DNA from: Sinorhizobium garamanticum
GTDB taxonomy: Bacteria; Pseudomonadota; Alphaproteobacteria; Rhizobiales; Rhizobiaceae
Reading direction: 5' to 3'
Length of the DNA stretch: 64,000 bases
Assembly (NCBI RefSeq): GCF_029892065.1
Contig: NZ_CP120374.1
Location: forward strand, 1,178,001-1,242,000
This document shows, one piece after another, positions 19,185 to 28,468 of the stretch. A program made the position numbers and the translations under genes. Within the stretch, counting starts at the first letter, position 1. Each line of letters starts with the position of its first letter. The notes under the pieces are model-generated. The model searched no databases. It was not told the origin of the DNA and saw only the letters and a program-made list of their open reading frames with translations.

Positions 19185-19971
19185 GGTCGCTTACCCTGCG
19201 CCAGCGGCAGGCGGGGTGCACGGAGGTAAGCTCGAACAATCGCGACAGAAATTCCCATACGCTTTCGTCATGGACCAAATGGTGCGTGAGGATGCCGACC
19301 GCCTCCTCATCGACGTCCAACTCGTCCATCCGCCGTACGATGTCTTGAATGATTTCCCGGTGATTTCGACAGCCGCGCGTTCCATGCCAATCCATCACGT
19401 CCACATGCGTGTTGATGAGGCTCAGGCCAGGCCGGGGAAAAGCGGAGGCGATCGACCCGTTCTTCATCTTTGCCGGCTTGCTCGGGCTCTTTCTTTCGGG
19501 ACCGAAAACCGAAAGGGCTGTGAAGCCGATGTCTGGCAGCCCATCAAGGAACCCCGGATCGATCCGGTTCCATGGCGGAACGAGCAGCGGGACGTAAGAG
19601 GACGAATGGAGCGCCTTGAGATGGGAGTGTCCCCTCTTCAGCTCATCGAGAACAACCTCGCGCGGCCGATGACCACCAAGCTCCTGCCGCTTTTCCGCCG
19701 GCGGTGCATGGTTTCGATGCGTCCAGCCATGAACGGCAACGCTGATATCGTCACGGTGGGCAAGGTAACGCGAGAGCTCGCCGCTCGTGTGCGCCGGGAT
19801 AACGGCCAAGGTAATCGGCACGGAAAACCGGCCCGCCAGATCCACCAGCCGGTCGAGCGCCGCCGTCGGCTCGACCGCATCGTCGTCGCGCAACCAGAAA
19901 TCGACGCGCCGCCCGGCCGCCCGCAAACGATCCAGTCTGTCGACCATTGGCTGCCAGATCGACGTCTCCAT
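19171..19971 (-). CDS. Polysaccharide deacetylase-like protein (NodB homology fold)
   Basis: The protein has 266 residues. WLRDDDAV (Asp29-31) and AVHGWTHRNH (His81, His85) match the first two motifs of the NodB homology domain, which supply the catalytic base and the metal ligands. VPPWNRID fits the third, and TLAVIPAHT the strand before motif 2. No signal peptide is visible, so it should act in the cytoplasm, perhaps on a nucleotide- or lipid-linked N-acetyl sugar. It begins in a TAATG one-base overlap with the stop of the upstream glycosyltransferase, so the two are coupled. Confidence 0.78.
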   Translation of the reverse strand: METSIWQPMVDRLDRLRAAGRRVDFWLRDDDAVEPTAALDRLVDLAGRFSVPITLAVIPAHTSGELSRYLAHRDDISVAVHGWTHRNHAPPAEKRQELGGHRPREVVLDELKRGHSHLKALHSSSYVPLLVPPWNRIDPGFLDGLPDIGFTALSVFGPERKSPSKPAKMKNGSIASAFPRPGLSLINTHVDVMDWHGTRGCRNHREIIQDIVRRMDELDVDEEAVGILTHHLVHDESVWEFLSRLFELTSVHPACRWRRVSDLIAR

Positions 19972-21068
19972 TATGCCGCCTTCTCCACAAAGTCCTTGAA
20001 AATCTCGCCGAGCCGCGTTGCTGCCGCCTGCAACGACCGTTGCTCGACAACGAACCGGCGCGCGTTTGCCCCGAACTCGGCGCGAAGGAGCCTGTCGCTG
20101 ATCAGCCGCCGGATCGCGGCGGCGAACAGGTCGATATCGCCCGCCTTCGTCAGCAAGCCCGTTTGCTCATCCCTGACCACTTCCGGAACGCCGGCCGTTC
20201 GTTGCGCGACGACCGGCAGGCCGGCCGCCTGCGCCTCCAGATAGGAGAGGCCATAGGCCTCGCCGCAGCCCGGCCAGACATAGACGTCGCCCCGCGCGAG
20301 AATCCCGGCAATCGCCTCGGGCTCTCTCTCGCCGAGCCAATCCAGCCTCTCGGGTGGAAGCGCGGAGAAAACTTCCTGCACTTCCGCCCGGGCGGGGCCG
20401 TCGCCGACGATGGACATTATCCAGGGCAGGTCGACCACGAGCACCAGAGCCCTGGCGAGCATCCGATAGCTATCCATCTTGTCACCCGGCCGCATCATCG
20501 CCACTGCCAGCAGCCGGCACACGTCGACCTCGGCTTGTCGCGGCTCGTGGAACGGCGCCACGTCTATAAACGGTGCAAGCATGGCATAGCGGACGCCCGG
20601 TATGGCCTCTTCCAAGCCTTCGCGGTCGCGTTGCGTAAAGCAGATGTTGACGGCAGCATGCCTGGCGCCAGCCGCAACTTCATCCTGGGCTGGCTTCCTG
20701 GCGCCAACGTTGCGGCGGTACGAGTAGGAACTTTCGGCGGTAATGTAGGGAATGGAAAATTCAGCCGAAATGCGGGGGCCGATGAGGTCCGGCGCCTTGT
20801 AGTAAGGATGGTAGCAGAACCATGCGTCGGGCGATCCCTCGGCGCGCCAGAGGCGCCGAAGACGGCGAACCTCCAGATCGGCTTCGGTTCTAAGCGACGA
20901 AAGTTGTTCGTCGGACGCCTCGCGTGAAAAGCTGCGCAGTTGCGACGCGATGCCGATGTCATGGCCGCCCAGCCGAAGCGCATCGATCAGCAGGCGCGCC
21001 ATCTGCCTGTCGCCGGAGGGGACGGGATGATCGGGCGATTTCAAAGGCGCGTAAAAGGCGATCTTCAT
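19971..21068 (-). CDS. Glycosyltransferase, GT4-like
   Basis: The protein has 365 residues from ATG 21068. The frame is open for 86 more codons upstream, but those are Arg/Pro-rich and non-family-like, while MKIAFYAPLKSPDHPVPSG is a typical GT4 start. The C-terminal donor domain shows GDVYVWPGCGEAYGLSYLE and AAGLPVVAQRTAGVPEVV. The cytoplasmic transfer of a sugar to the lipid-linked repeat unit is the probable role. It is coupled to the downstream deacetylase, which may act on the sugar it adds. Confidence 0.85.
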   Translation of the reverse strand: MKIAFYAPLKSPDHPVPSGDRQMARLLIDALRLGGHDIGIASQLRSFSREASDEQLSSLRTEADLEVRRLRRLWRAEGSPDAWFCYHPYYKAPDLIGPRISAEFSIPYITAESSYSYRRNVGARKPAQDEVAAGARHAAVNICFTQRDREGLEEAIPGVRYAMLAPFIDVAPFHEPRQAEVDVCRLLAVAMMRPGDKMDSYRMLARALVLVVDLPWIMSIVGDGPARAEVQEVFSALPPERLDWLGEREPEAIAGILARGDVYVWPGCGEAYGLSYLEAQAAGLPVVAQRTAGVPEVVRDEQTGLLTKAGDIDLFAAAIRRLISDRLLRAEFGANARRFVVEQRSLQAAATRLGEIFKDFVEKAA

Positions 21069-21195
21069 TCGACGCGAGCTATCCCGCCTTACCAATCGGA
21101 TGTCAACATAGGCCGAACGAAGGCAGCGCGGCGGCTGGCACCATCTACGCGCAGGCAGGCCTATGCACGTATAGTGGCTCCCGGGTTGTGGCGGT

Positions 21196-23307
21196 TTATT
21201 CGGTCGGCGCTCCTTCCGCTTGCGCCAAGGCAGCCTTCTTCTTTGCGATTGCGTCGTGGGTCGCGGCGGCCGCGGCCGTCGTGGACTGCGCTTCATCGCC
21301 CGCGACCTGCACCGTCGGCGAAGCAAACGAGATGCCGTTTGCCTTGAAGGCGTCCTTGATCAAGGCCTGCGCCCGCCGCCGCACCTGGGTCTGGTGTCCG
21401 GGCTTCGTCTTCATCGCGAAGCTGAGCGTGACGCCGTAATCGCCGAATTGCTCGACGCCCTTCATCTTCACCGTCTCGATGATCATAGGCTGCAGCTCTG
21501 GATCCTCGAGCAGCGCCGCCCCGACGCCCTTCACCACCTTCTTCACCTTGGCGACATCGGTGTCGTAGGAAACGTTGATCTTGAACTTGTCGATCACCCA
21601 ATCGCGGCTCATGTTCTGAACGGCGCCGAGTGAGCCGAACGGTACGGTGAACACCGGTCCGCGGTGATGGCGCAGCTTGACGGAACGGATGCTGAAGGAT
21701 TCGACGGTCCCCATATAGCTGCCGCTCTGGATATATTCGCCGACGCGGAAGGCATCGTCCATCATATAGAAGATGCCGCTGATGATATCCTTGACCAGCG
21801 TCTGCGAGCCGAAGCCGATTGCGACGCCGAAGACCCCCGCACCGGCGATCAGCGGACCGATCGCGATACCAAGGCCGGAAAGAACCATCAGCACCGCGAC
21901 TATGGCAATGAAGGCGGCCAGGAAGTTGCGCAGGATCGGCAGCAGCGTACGCAGGCGCATATCACGCGCGAGCTGCGCCGGGTCCGCGACGTCAACGCTC
22001 GCCTGCTTCAGACGCTGATTGATGAGCTCCTTTGCCAGTTGCCAGATGAGATCTGCCGCGAGCAGTATGACGATGCCCGCAAGCACGCCGCGGAAGATGC
22101 GGTTGAAGGCATCGTCCTGCATCATCGAACTGCCGTTGAAGCGGAAGACAACAGCGAGCCAGGCAGCCGCGAGCCCAATGATCACCAGCCGGGCACCCCG
22201 TTCGATCACCACATGGCGCAGCACGCGTATGCCGTCGGTCGCCGAGGTGTCGAGCATCGTCCTCGTCGTCGCGCTGGTAAAGCGCAAGAGCGGCGGCAAG
22301 CCGAGAACATAGATACCGATCCAGAACAGCACCTTCATGCCCGCAACCCAAAGGAGCCACAGCAGGACCAGGAAGGCGATAATCATCGCATTGCGGAGCA
22401 TCCGGCGCGCGGCCGTCACCGACTGGTCAGGCCGGCGAAGCACCGTGTCGATCGCCAGACCGAGAATGACAAGCCCGAGAACGGCCGTGACGAGGTCATG
22501 AACGTCGACCGGAAACGAAAGTGCCTGCATCAGATCGCCAACGGCCCACACAACGGCGAATGCACAGATGAACAACACGGATCGATTGAACCAGAACTTG
22601 GCGTCGTCCGGGGCAAGCGTGGCATGCTCCCCCGCCTGCGGCGTCACGGCCAACTCGGCTGTCGGCTTGAACACAGCGGACACGACAGCAATCAGCAGGC
22701 GGGCGACGATCCAGGCAATGAGCAGCGGCGCGATCGCGGCCTCCAGTCGGTATGGCCAGCCGGATAGCACGAAGACCGCAATGCCACCGATTGCGAAAGC
22801 CACGAGAGGCGCGATGTTCATGAAGGCGCTGAGGCCCCATCCGTAATCCGCGGCACTCCGGTCCGCGCTGCGCCGCAGGAAATAGCGCAGCAACAATTCG
22901 GCCCCGTAGCCACCGAGCAATATAAAGGCGAACCCCCGCAGAATGGGCATCGTTCCCTGGCTCTGCATGTCGCTGGCGATGCGGTCCTTCGCGGCCCGCC
23001 ATTCGGGAGCCATCCGTGGAACCGCGTCCCGCATGCCACCAAGGTGCTGCTTTATTTTCGCAACCAATTGCGACGCTAGGCCGGTCGGCGGCGCTGGTGC
23101 CGCCGGCGCAGCCGTCTGCTTGGACGCCAGCCATTGGCGAACCTCTGGATCGTCGAGCAACTCGATCAGTTGCTGCACCTTGGCCGGCGGCGCGGCCATC
23201 GGTTCCTGTGCGGCCAGCGGGCCGATGACCGCAAAAATCAGCTGGAGAAACAGGACAACGAAGGCGAGAACCACGCCTTTCCTGCAATGACTTGAAGCTG
23301 CAAGCAT
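21196..23307 (-). CDS. MscS-family mechanosensitive channel, large form
   Basis: The protein has 703 residues. It has a signal-like N-terminus with cleavage near residue 34 and a periplasmic linker of about 85 residues. About ten hydrophobic helices follow between residues 120 and 510. The conserved MscS core begins at about residue 500 with GVFGVAIGFGSQTLVKDI, the Gly/Ala pore helix. It continues with the beta domain (GTVESFSIRSVKLRH, VPFGSLGAV) and a C-terminal alpha/beta domain. It releases solutes on hypo-osmotic shock. It is a housekeeping-type gene on the same strand as the glycosyltransferase 127 bases downstream, and its own link to polysaccharide is not evident. Confidence 0.92.
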   Translation of the reverse strand: MLAASSHCRKGVVLAFVVLFLQLIFAVIGPLAAQEPMAAPPAKVQQLIELLDDPEVRQWLASKQTAAPAAPAPPTGLASQLVAKIKQHLGGMRDAVPRMAPEWRAAKDRIASDMQSQGTMPILRGFAFILLGGYGAELLLRYFLRRSADRSAADYGWGLSAFMNIAPLVAFAIGGIAVFVLSGWPYRLEAAIAPLLIAWIVARLLIAVVSAVFKPTAELAVTPQAGEHATLAPDDAKFWFNRSVLFICAFAVVWAVGDLMQALSFPVDVHDLVTAVLGLVILGLAIDTVLRRPDQSVTAARRMLRNAMIIAFLVLLWLLWVAGMKVLFWIGIYVLGLPPLLRFTSATTRTMLDTSATDGIRVLRHVVIERGARLVIIGLAAAWLAVVFRFNGSSMMQDDAFNRIFRGVLAGIVILLAADLIWQLAKELINQRLKQASVDVADPAQLARDMRLRTLLPILRNFLAAFIAIVAVLMVLSGLGIAIGPLIAGAGVFGVAIGFGSQTLVKDIISGIFYMMDDAFRVGEYIQSGSYMGTVESFSIRSVKLRHHRGPVFTVPFGSLGAVQNMSRDWVIDKFKINVSYDTDVAKVKKVVKGVGAALLEDPELQPMIIETVKMKGVEQFGDYGVTLSFAMKTKPGHQTQVRRRAQALIKDAFKANGISFASPTVQVAGDEAQSTTAAAAATHDAIAKKKAALAQAEGAPTE

Positions 23308-23350
23308 GAAGACCCGGCCTTTCCCATGCGACGATGACCCGCTCCAGCGC

Positions 23351-23445
23351 CGCGCGTCTTGTCAGACGCGCGAAGGACGCTGTAGCACTTTGAAACGCTG
23401 CATGTTTTTATCCTTAAATCGACTGCGATTTAAGGAAACATGCAG
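23351..23445 (-). repeat. Rhizobial palindromic intergenic repeat, copy A
   Basis: Two hairpins are visible. CGCGCGTCT at 23351-23359 pairs with 23364-23372 around TGTC. A long palindrome at 23398-23445 is built on CCTTAAATCG and CGATTTAAGG, with CTGCATG/CATGCAG outer arms. Read on the minus strand, it matches copies at 24419-24502 and 39871-39969 over most of its length. The element sits in the 387-base gap 23308-23694, where I see nothing else beyond a presumed promoter for the following gene. Confidence 0.85.
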
Positions 23446-23694
23446 CAGGCGCTTGGCCTGCATCTTATCCTAAATAGCAGATGCCTAATAAAAGTGTCAC
23501 GGCGCAACCCCATCCTGCTTGATCTGGTTTATCATTGATCAATGCTGAGACATGCCGTCGGTTCTGCCTTTCGTCCGCCTTCCCTGCGATATCGGCCTTC
23601 CCCGCAAGCGATGTGGGCGTTGGGGACTTGAAACCGACCGTTGCACGCATAGTTTTCCGGAAGAGAATTTGGCGATCAAAGAGGGTAAGCCGCG

Positions 23695-24387
23695 ATGCCG
23701 AAGAAGATTGCGAAGATAGCCGCCATCCATGGGGGCCACGTCGCCTCGACGTGGTTGCTGACGGGCGCCCTGGCAATGACCCTCCTCCTTTTCTCTGCCG
23801 GCACTATGTCGGCCAAGGAGGGCAGGCTTTCAGGCCTGCCTTCCCTGATCCTCGGCGGCCAGACCGCCGAGGCGCCGACGTATAATTTCCAGCAACCAGT
23901 CGTCGAGGAGGTCAAGACGCCGACCATCAATATCGTCCTCGACAAGACGACGCTCGACGACATCAAAGCTGCATTCGGCGGTGAAATCCGGATACGCTCG
24001 GCCGGGGATATTGCTGTCGGCTGGCTGTGCTACACCTTTGTCTCGCAATCTGTTCAGCGCGATGTCTGGTTCATTGCCAACGACATGCAGGCAGCATCCG
24101 GGGCGGGAGAAGCCGTCAATATGATTGCGGTCGAGGAGACGTCCGAGGATCAACCCGATTGCGACAAAGGGCAGTTCGATCTTGCGAAATGGACGATTCC
24201 GGTACCGACGCTCGGCGACGACAAGGCATCCCTACAACAACGCTTCGGCAACGCTCCGGAGAGCGGCCTGGTCCGCTACGCCCATCAAGGAGCCGGAGCA
24301 GACGCGCAAATATCGCAGTCGCTGGTCTATCGCTTGAAGGACGGAAAGATCGATGCTGTCGCCTTCACGCAGATCAAATCGAAATAG
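23695..24387 (+). CDS. Hypothetical exported or membrane-anchored protein
   Basis: The protein has 230 residues of no family that I recognise. A basic N-terminus (MPKKIAKIAA) precedes a hydrophobic segment at about residues 20-40 (WLLTGALAMTLLLF), so a signal peptide or anchor is likely, with the remaining 190 residues periplasmic. The mature part is acidic, with two Cys residues (CYTF, DCDKG) that could form a disulfide. AGAGGG-like sequence ends about 9 bases before the ATG. The gene is bracketed by two inverted copies of the same intergenic repeat, standing between the MscS gene and the co-polymerase gene. No function is offered. Confidence 0.6.
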   Translation: MPKKIAKIAAIHGGHVASTWLLTGALAMTLLLFSAGTMSAKEGRLSGLPSLILGGQTAEAPTYNFQQPVVEEVKTPTINIVLDKTTLDDIKAAFGGEIRIRSAGDIAVGWLCYTFVSQSVQRDVWFIANDMQAASGAGEAVNMIAVEETSEDQPDCDKGQFDLAKWTIPVPTLGDDKASLQQRFGNAPESGLVRYAHQGAGADAQISQSLVYRLKDGKIDAVAFTQIKSK

Positions 24388-24418
24388 TTGCGATCAGCCG
24401 CGGTGCGATCTGACGACC

Positions 24419-24502
24419 GCATGTGTCCTTAGATCGTAGCCGACATAAGGATGAAAAAGTGCAGCAACTCAAAGTGCTGCAGCGTCCTTGGCGCGTCTGA
24501 TA
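24419..24502 (+). repeat. Rhizobial palindromic intergenic repeat, copy C (degenerate)
   Basis: It aligns by eye with copy B at 39871-39969. Shared blocks are GCATG, TCCTTA, TAAGGA, GCAGCA, CTCAAAGTGCT and GCAGCG. The central palindrome has decayed. It is in opposite orientation to copy A, so the two flank the hypothetical gene as inverted repeats. Confidence 0.7.
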
Positions 24503-24534
24503 GGCTGCCCGGCGCGGTAGGCGCAGGGGGGCTC

Positions 24535-26844
24535 TCACACCCTTGCGCGATCTCGCCTCTTGAGGGCCGGCAGGCCACCCGCAGGCAGATGCCGGAACTT
24601 GCCGCGAATTTGTGGCCACAGGGACTTCAAGGATTGGGGCCGCCAGGTTTTCAGGCCTGCACGGCGGCGTCCGGCGAAGTTCAAGATGCTGCCTACGACG
24701 GGCGCGCGACCAATGTTCAGACGCTCGACCGATTCAAGCAGTTCGGTCTCCTGCGTCCTTCCGGCAGCGACCATCACCAGAACCGCGTCCACCTGGGATG
24801 ACAGCCACACGGAATCGTCGTCGTGTGCGATCGCCGGCGGATCGATTATGACAAGGTCGAAGCGGCGGCGCAGTTCCTGGAAAAGCCGTTCATGGTCATG
24901 CAGGCCGAGGCGTGAGTTGATGACACGCAAGAACGGATATTCAGGCGCGACGCTTATGATGGACTCGAGGTCGGTCGTACCGTCCAGATACATGCCGAGC
25001 GTTGGACTTCTGTTGGTGATGCCGAGCATGCCAGCCGCGCCGTTCGGCTTGGGATCGATATCGAGAATGACGGCCCTCAGACCGCTGAGAGTGGCCGTTG
25101 CCGCCATTCCAAGGGCGCAGGTCGTCTTGCCCTCGGCCGCGCCGGCGGAAAAGAACATGACGACCTTCACGTCAGCGCCAAACTCCAGCGCGCGCCAGGC
25201 CAAGCACAGGGAACGCATGGAGCGCGCGAAAGGCGAATGGGGACTGGCGAGCATATGCTGATACGGGGTCTGTCCCGGCTCCAGAATCCCTTCCACATCC
25301 GGGATCGAGATGATGTTCGGGCGTTTGATGATGCTCTCCACCTTTCGCGTCGTGCGAATGCGCGTGTCCAGCCCATCCATGATGAACATCGCGACGACGG
25401 CCAACAGGAGAGAAGCCACCGCGGCGATCGGAATCATGAGTGCGGGCCGCGGAAAGGACGGCGCGCGCGGAATTTCTGCAAAAGAGGCGATCCGCGCCGT
25501 GGCCTTGACCTCCTCCTGCTCTGGATCGAAGGAGCCCAGCCGCAGCACCACCTCGTCATAGCGCTTTTGTTCCGAGAGCAAGTCTCGCTCCAACTCACGA
25601 CGGCGAATTTCATCAAGATTGCGGACCTGCATCTCCTTTTGCAGTTCGCTGACCTCCTCCCGGAACTTCTTCACCCTTATGGTCGCAACCTTGGCGTCAT
25701 TCTCCAGCTCCCGCAGAATTCGCCCCGCCTCATCATTGATCAGACGACGGTTGGAGACGATCTGCGCGTCCGATTCCACGACGAGGGGGTGGTTTCGCCC
25801 GAACTTCGCGGTGAGCTGCGCCCTTTCGCGCAGAAGGCGGCCCTCTTCGTTTCTCAGGGTAGTGAGCAATTCCGAGGCCAGGACCTTTCCGGCAGAATCG
25901 ATACCCATCGAAGCGAGCAGCTGCTTGGCTTCGTTAAATTTTGCCCATGCGCCCGCCTCATCGACGCGCGCGACGGTAAACTGGGTATTCAGCTGCTCGG
26001 TACGGGCACGCAGCACATCGTCCCGTGGATCGAATGCCAGATCGCTCCTGGCGGCAAATTCCGCCATCTCGCGCTCTTTTTTCGCGATCGATGTCGCCAG
26101 GCCGCTGGCTTGCAGGCGCAGGTAACTCACGGTGTTTTGTGCTGCGGCCTCCTTCAGACGCGATGTCCAGGCCACGTAATTTGACGCTACGCCGTTGGCG
26201 ACCTCGGCCGCCCGGGCCGGGAACTCGTGATGGACGGAGATGGTCATCGCCAGGCTGTCGCCCCTGCGGTCAGCGGCGACGGAAGCCTGCAGCCTCGTAA
26301 TCGCACGGTCTCTCGACCGTCCTCCAGCAACGACATTTGACCGCCGGTCCTCTCGACCACGCGAACCGATGGTATCGGGAGTGGCTCCGAAGAGTGCCTT
26401 CAGAGAGGTCCAGGTCGATTCGGAGGCAGCCTGTTTTTCAGCGAGACGCGGGTTGAAATAAGGGTCTTCTTGAAGGTTCAGATCGTCGACGACAAATCCT
26501 AGAAATTCGCGCGATCTGACCAGATCCATCTCCGTATCCATCGCGGATTTGTCACGCTCGAGTTTCTGCAACTCGAGCACCGACTCGTAAGGACGCGTGT
26601 CGTTGCGGTCGAACACCAGCGTCGACGACGCCGTATAAACCTTGTCGAGCGAATAGGTAACTATAGTAGCAAGCAGCGTGCCGAAGACGACCACACAAGC
26701 GATCAGCCTGGCGTAGCGCCGCAAGAGATCCAAAACGTCATGGAGGCTCTGAATAGATGCCTCTCGTTGGCCCGCGCCGCCCAGGTTTGCAAGCCTCCTG
26801 GCTTCTTCGCGAACTTCGAAATCCCGATCAAAAGTAAGCATCAT
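24535..26844 (-). CDS. Polysaccharide co-polymerase with fused P-loop ATPase domain (ExoP/Wzc-like)
   Basis: The protein has 769 residues. The Wzz-like N-terminal part has a first membrane helix at about residues 45-65, a long coiled-coil-prone periplasmic region to about 450, and a second helix (MIPIAAVASLLLAVVAMFI). The cytoplasmic part has Walker A FSAGAAEGKTT near residue 565, a Walker A'-like VILDIDPKP and Walker B LVIIDPPA, as in bacterial tyrosine kinases. The C-terminus ends basic (ALKRRDRARV) with no tyrosine cluster. It controls chain length and export with the Wzy, ExoF-like and Wzx proteins nearby. The start is ATG 26844 or the adjacent ATG 26841, after GAGGGG. Confidence 0.9.
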   Translation of the reverse strand: MMLTFDRDFEVREEARRLANLGGAGQREASIQSLHDVLDLLRRYARLIACVVVFGTLLATIVTYSLDKVYTASSTLVFDRNDTRPYESVLELQKLERDKSAMDTEMDLVRSREFLGFVVDDLNLQEDPYFNPRLAEKQAASESTWTSLKALFGATPDTIGSRGREDRRSNVVAGGRSRDRAITRLQASVAADRRGDSLAMTISVHHEFPARAAEVANGVASNYVAWTSRLKEAAAQNTVSYLRLQASGLATSIAKKEREMAEFAARSDLAFDPRDDVLRARTEQLNTQFTVARVDEAGAWAKFNEAKQLLASMGIDSAGKVLASELLTTLRNEEGRLLRERAQLTAKFGRNHPLVVESDAQIVSNRRLINDEAGRILRELENDAKVATIRVKKFREEVSELQKEMQVRNLDEIRRRELERDLLSEQKRYDEVVLRLGSFDPEQEEVKATARIASFAEIPRAPSFPRPALMIPIAAVASLLLAVVAMFIMDGLDTRIRTTRKVESIIKRPNIISIPDVEGILEPGQTPYQHMLASPHSPFARSMRSLCLAWRALEFGADVKVVMFFSAGAAEGKTTCALGMAATATLSGLRAVILDIDPKPNGAAGMLGITNRSPTLGMYLDGTTDLESIISVAPEYPFLRVINSRLGLHDHERLFQELRRRFDLVIIDPPAIAHDDDSVWLSSQVDAVLVMVAAGRTQETELLESVERLNIGRAPVVGSILNFAGRRRAGLKTWRPQSLKSLWPQIRGKFRHLPAGGLPALKRRDRARV

Positions 26845-27138
26845 GCCCCTCTTCCAACCCCATCGGACATCGAAGCCCAGACTGAAAATTGGGGTTAAAT
26901 TTCTAATGTGAAAAGGTTGCTGCTATGCAATATTTACTCAACGGCCAAATGCGTGCAAAGTTAGAAAACTTGAAGTACTTAACACACATCTCATCCGCTG
27001 GGTGAGCAAGTAAATTTTTATATCTCGTAAAATCGCGGCTCGCGCGATTTTGCCATATTGGCTTTCTTCGCGCGATTATTTTTTGGCGGATGTTAGCGGA
27101 CGTCCAGGGGCAAAAGCAAGAGTTTACGCGGGCCGACA
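26845..27138. promoter_or_regulatory. AT-rich divergent regulatory region with palindrome
   Basis: These 294 bases separate the divergent co-polymerase and polymerase genes and are visibly AT-richer than the coding sequence. AAAATCGCG at 27029-27037 and CGCGATTTT at 27043-27051 form a perfect 9-base inverted repeat with a 5-base centre, a candidate operator. A second CGCGCGATTA follows at about 27080. Exact promoters are unclear. Confidence 0.45.
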
Positions 27139-28422
27139 ATGATGAGCGCGGTTGAATCCAGATTCGCAGTGCCGGCCAAATCCAAGAGAGACGTCTGGCA
27201 GCACATCGAACTCCTGACTGTGGGTGCCGCGATCTTCTTCTCGCCCGTCAATGTCTTGCGCCTCAATCAGTTCTACTTCACGCTTAGCGATGCATTGTTC
27301 AGCCTGGCGTTGATCCTCGGCCTGATCAACGGACGCATCCCATTGCGACCGCTCGGGCGCGTCAGTACCGTCGTCTGGTTGTCGGGGCTTTGCTGTATCG
27401 CGTTCGGTCTCATTGTCAGCAGCCTCGTCAGCCCAGATCCGATAAGAGGCCTGGTCGTTCCGGGTCAGTACATATTTGCGTATTTCATCGTCCTCCTTAT
27501 CGTTGCCGGGCGCCCCTTGGATGAAACGATCAAGCTGGCGAAATTTTATATTCTCTCCGTGTTTCTGATGTGCGTCCATGCGATCTATCTCATCCACTGG
27601 GATGGGCAGAAGAACACGACCTTCGTCAGCGGCAGCGGCCGATTTACGGGTTTTGTCGAACGAGAAAACGAATGCGCGGCACTGATTGCTTTGGCTGTGC
27701 CGATATTGCTGCTCGTCGCCTCGACGGGAAAACTGAGGAAGATCTACGTCGTCATCGCGGTCCCGGTCATGGGCTACGGCATCATGTTGACCGGGTCCAA
27801 CAGCGGCCTTGCCTGCCTCGCCTATGGACTGATTATCTTTCTGTTGGTTACGGCCAGTTGGAAGCGCCTGTTGGCCGGCGCCGGCGTCGCCCTTGCGGCA
27901 GCGGCGGTCATGGCAGACGCGGGTCGCGCATATCTGCCTGCAATCTTTCAGAAACGGGTGCTCGGCGCGCTGGAATCGGGCGACTTGAGCCAGGCAGGGA
28001 CCTTCGACCACCGTCTTGAGCTTATTCACGAAGCCATGGGTCTGGTCGAGTCCAATTTCTGGGTCGGACTCGGCGCCGATCAATACATGGTCGTCAGCTA
28101 CATCGGACGGCCGGTGCACAACGTGTATCTGCTCATGTGGAACGAAGGGGGGATCGTGGCCGTGAGCGGCTTTCTGATCATGCTCCTTGCGGGGCTCGGA
28201 CCGGTTGCTCGAGCGTTCAAATTGCCGGGAGGGCTTCCCTTCGCAGCCTGCGGCTTCGTCTGCGTGAGCATGTTCCTGTTGGCGGTCAATGCGTTCACAC
28301 ACGTCTATGGCAGGTTCTGGTCCGTACCGATCATCCTCTCGGTCGCATTGGCGCAGGCCTTCTGCCATAACTGGCATCGCCAGTTCTCACAGCCACGCGT
28401 TTTCGGGCCGGAGCGTAGATAA
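27139..28422 (+). CDS. Wzy/ExoQ-like O-antigen polymerase family membrane protein
   Basis: The protein has 427 residues and about eleven hydrophobic helices. A long periplasmic loop lies before the last helices, with the FWVGLGADQYMVVSYIG and PVHNVYLLMWNEGG segments. This G-x-G ... HN layout is characteristic of the Wzy_C/O-antigen ligase family. It would polymerise lipid-linked repeat units at the periplasmic face, with the co-polymerase divergently encoded. Two ATGs are adjacent at 27139 and 27142. The convergent aminotransferase gene ends 46 bases downstream. Confidence 0.88.
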   Translation: MMSAVESRFAVPAKSKRDVWQHIELLTVGAAIFFSPVNVLRLNQFYFTLSDALFSLALILGLINGRIPLRPLGRVSTVVWLSGLCCIAFGLIVSSLVSPDPIRGLVVPGQYIFAYFIVLLIVAGRPLDETIKLAKFYILSVFLMCVHAIYLIHWDGQKNTTFVSGSGRFTGFVERENECAALIALAVPILLLVASTGKLRKIYVVIAVPVMGYGIMLTGSNSGLACLAYGLIIFLLVTASWKRLLAGAGVALAAAAVMADAGRAYLPAIFQKRVLGALESGDLSQAGTFDHRLELIHEAMGLVESNFWVGLGADQYMVVSYIGRPVHNVYLLMWNEGGIVAVSGFLIMLLAGLGPVARAFKLPGGLPFAACGFVCVSMFLLAVNAFTHVYGRFWSVPIILSVALAQAFCHNWHRQFSQPRVFGPERR

Positions 28423-28468
28423 CGATTAAGAGGCCTTTTTCAGGCACGGCCCCGTTTGTGTTGCGCAG

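Noticed and set aside
21664..22767. Rightward open frame of 367 codons
   Set aside because: It lies entirely antisense to the MscS gene, is Glu/Asp/His/Arg-rich in a way typical of complements of high-GC genes, and has no motifs.
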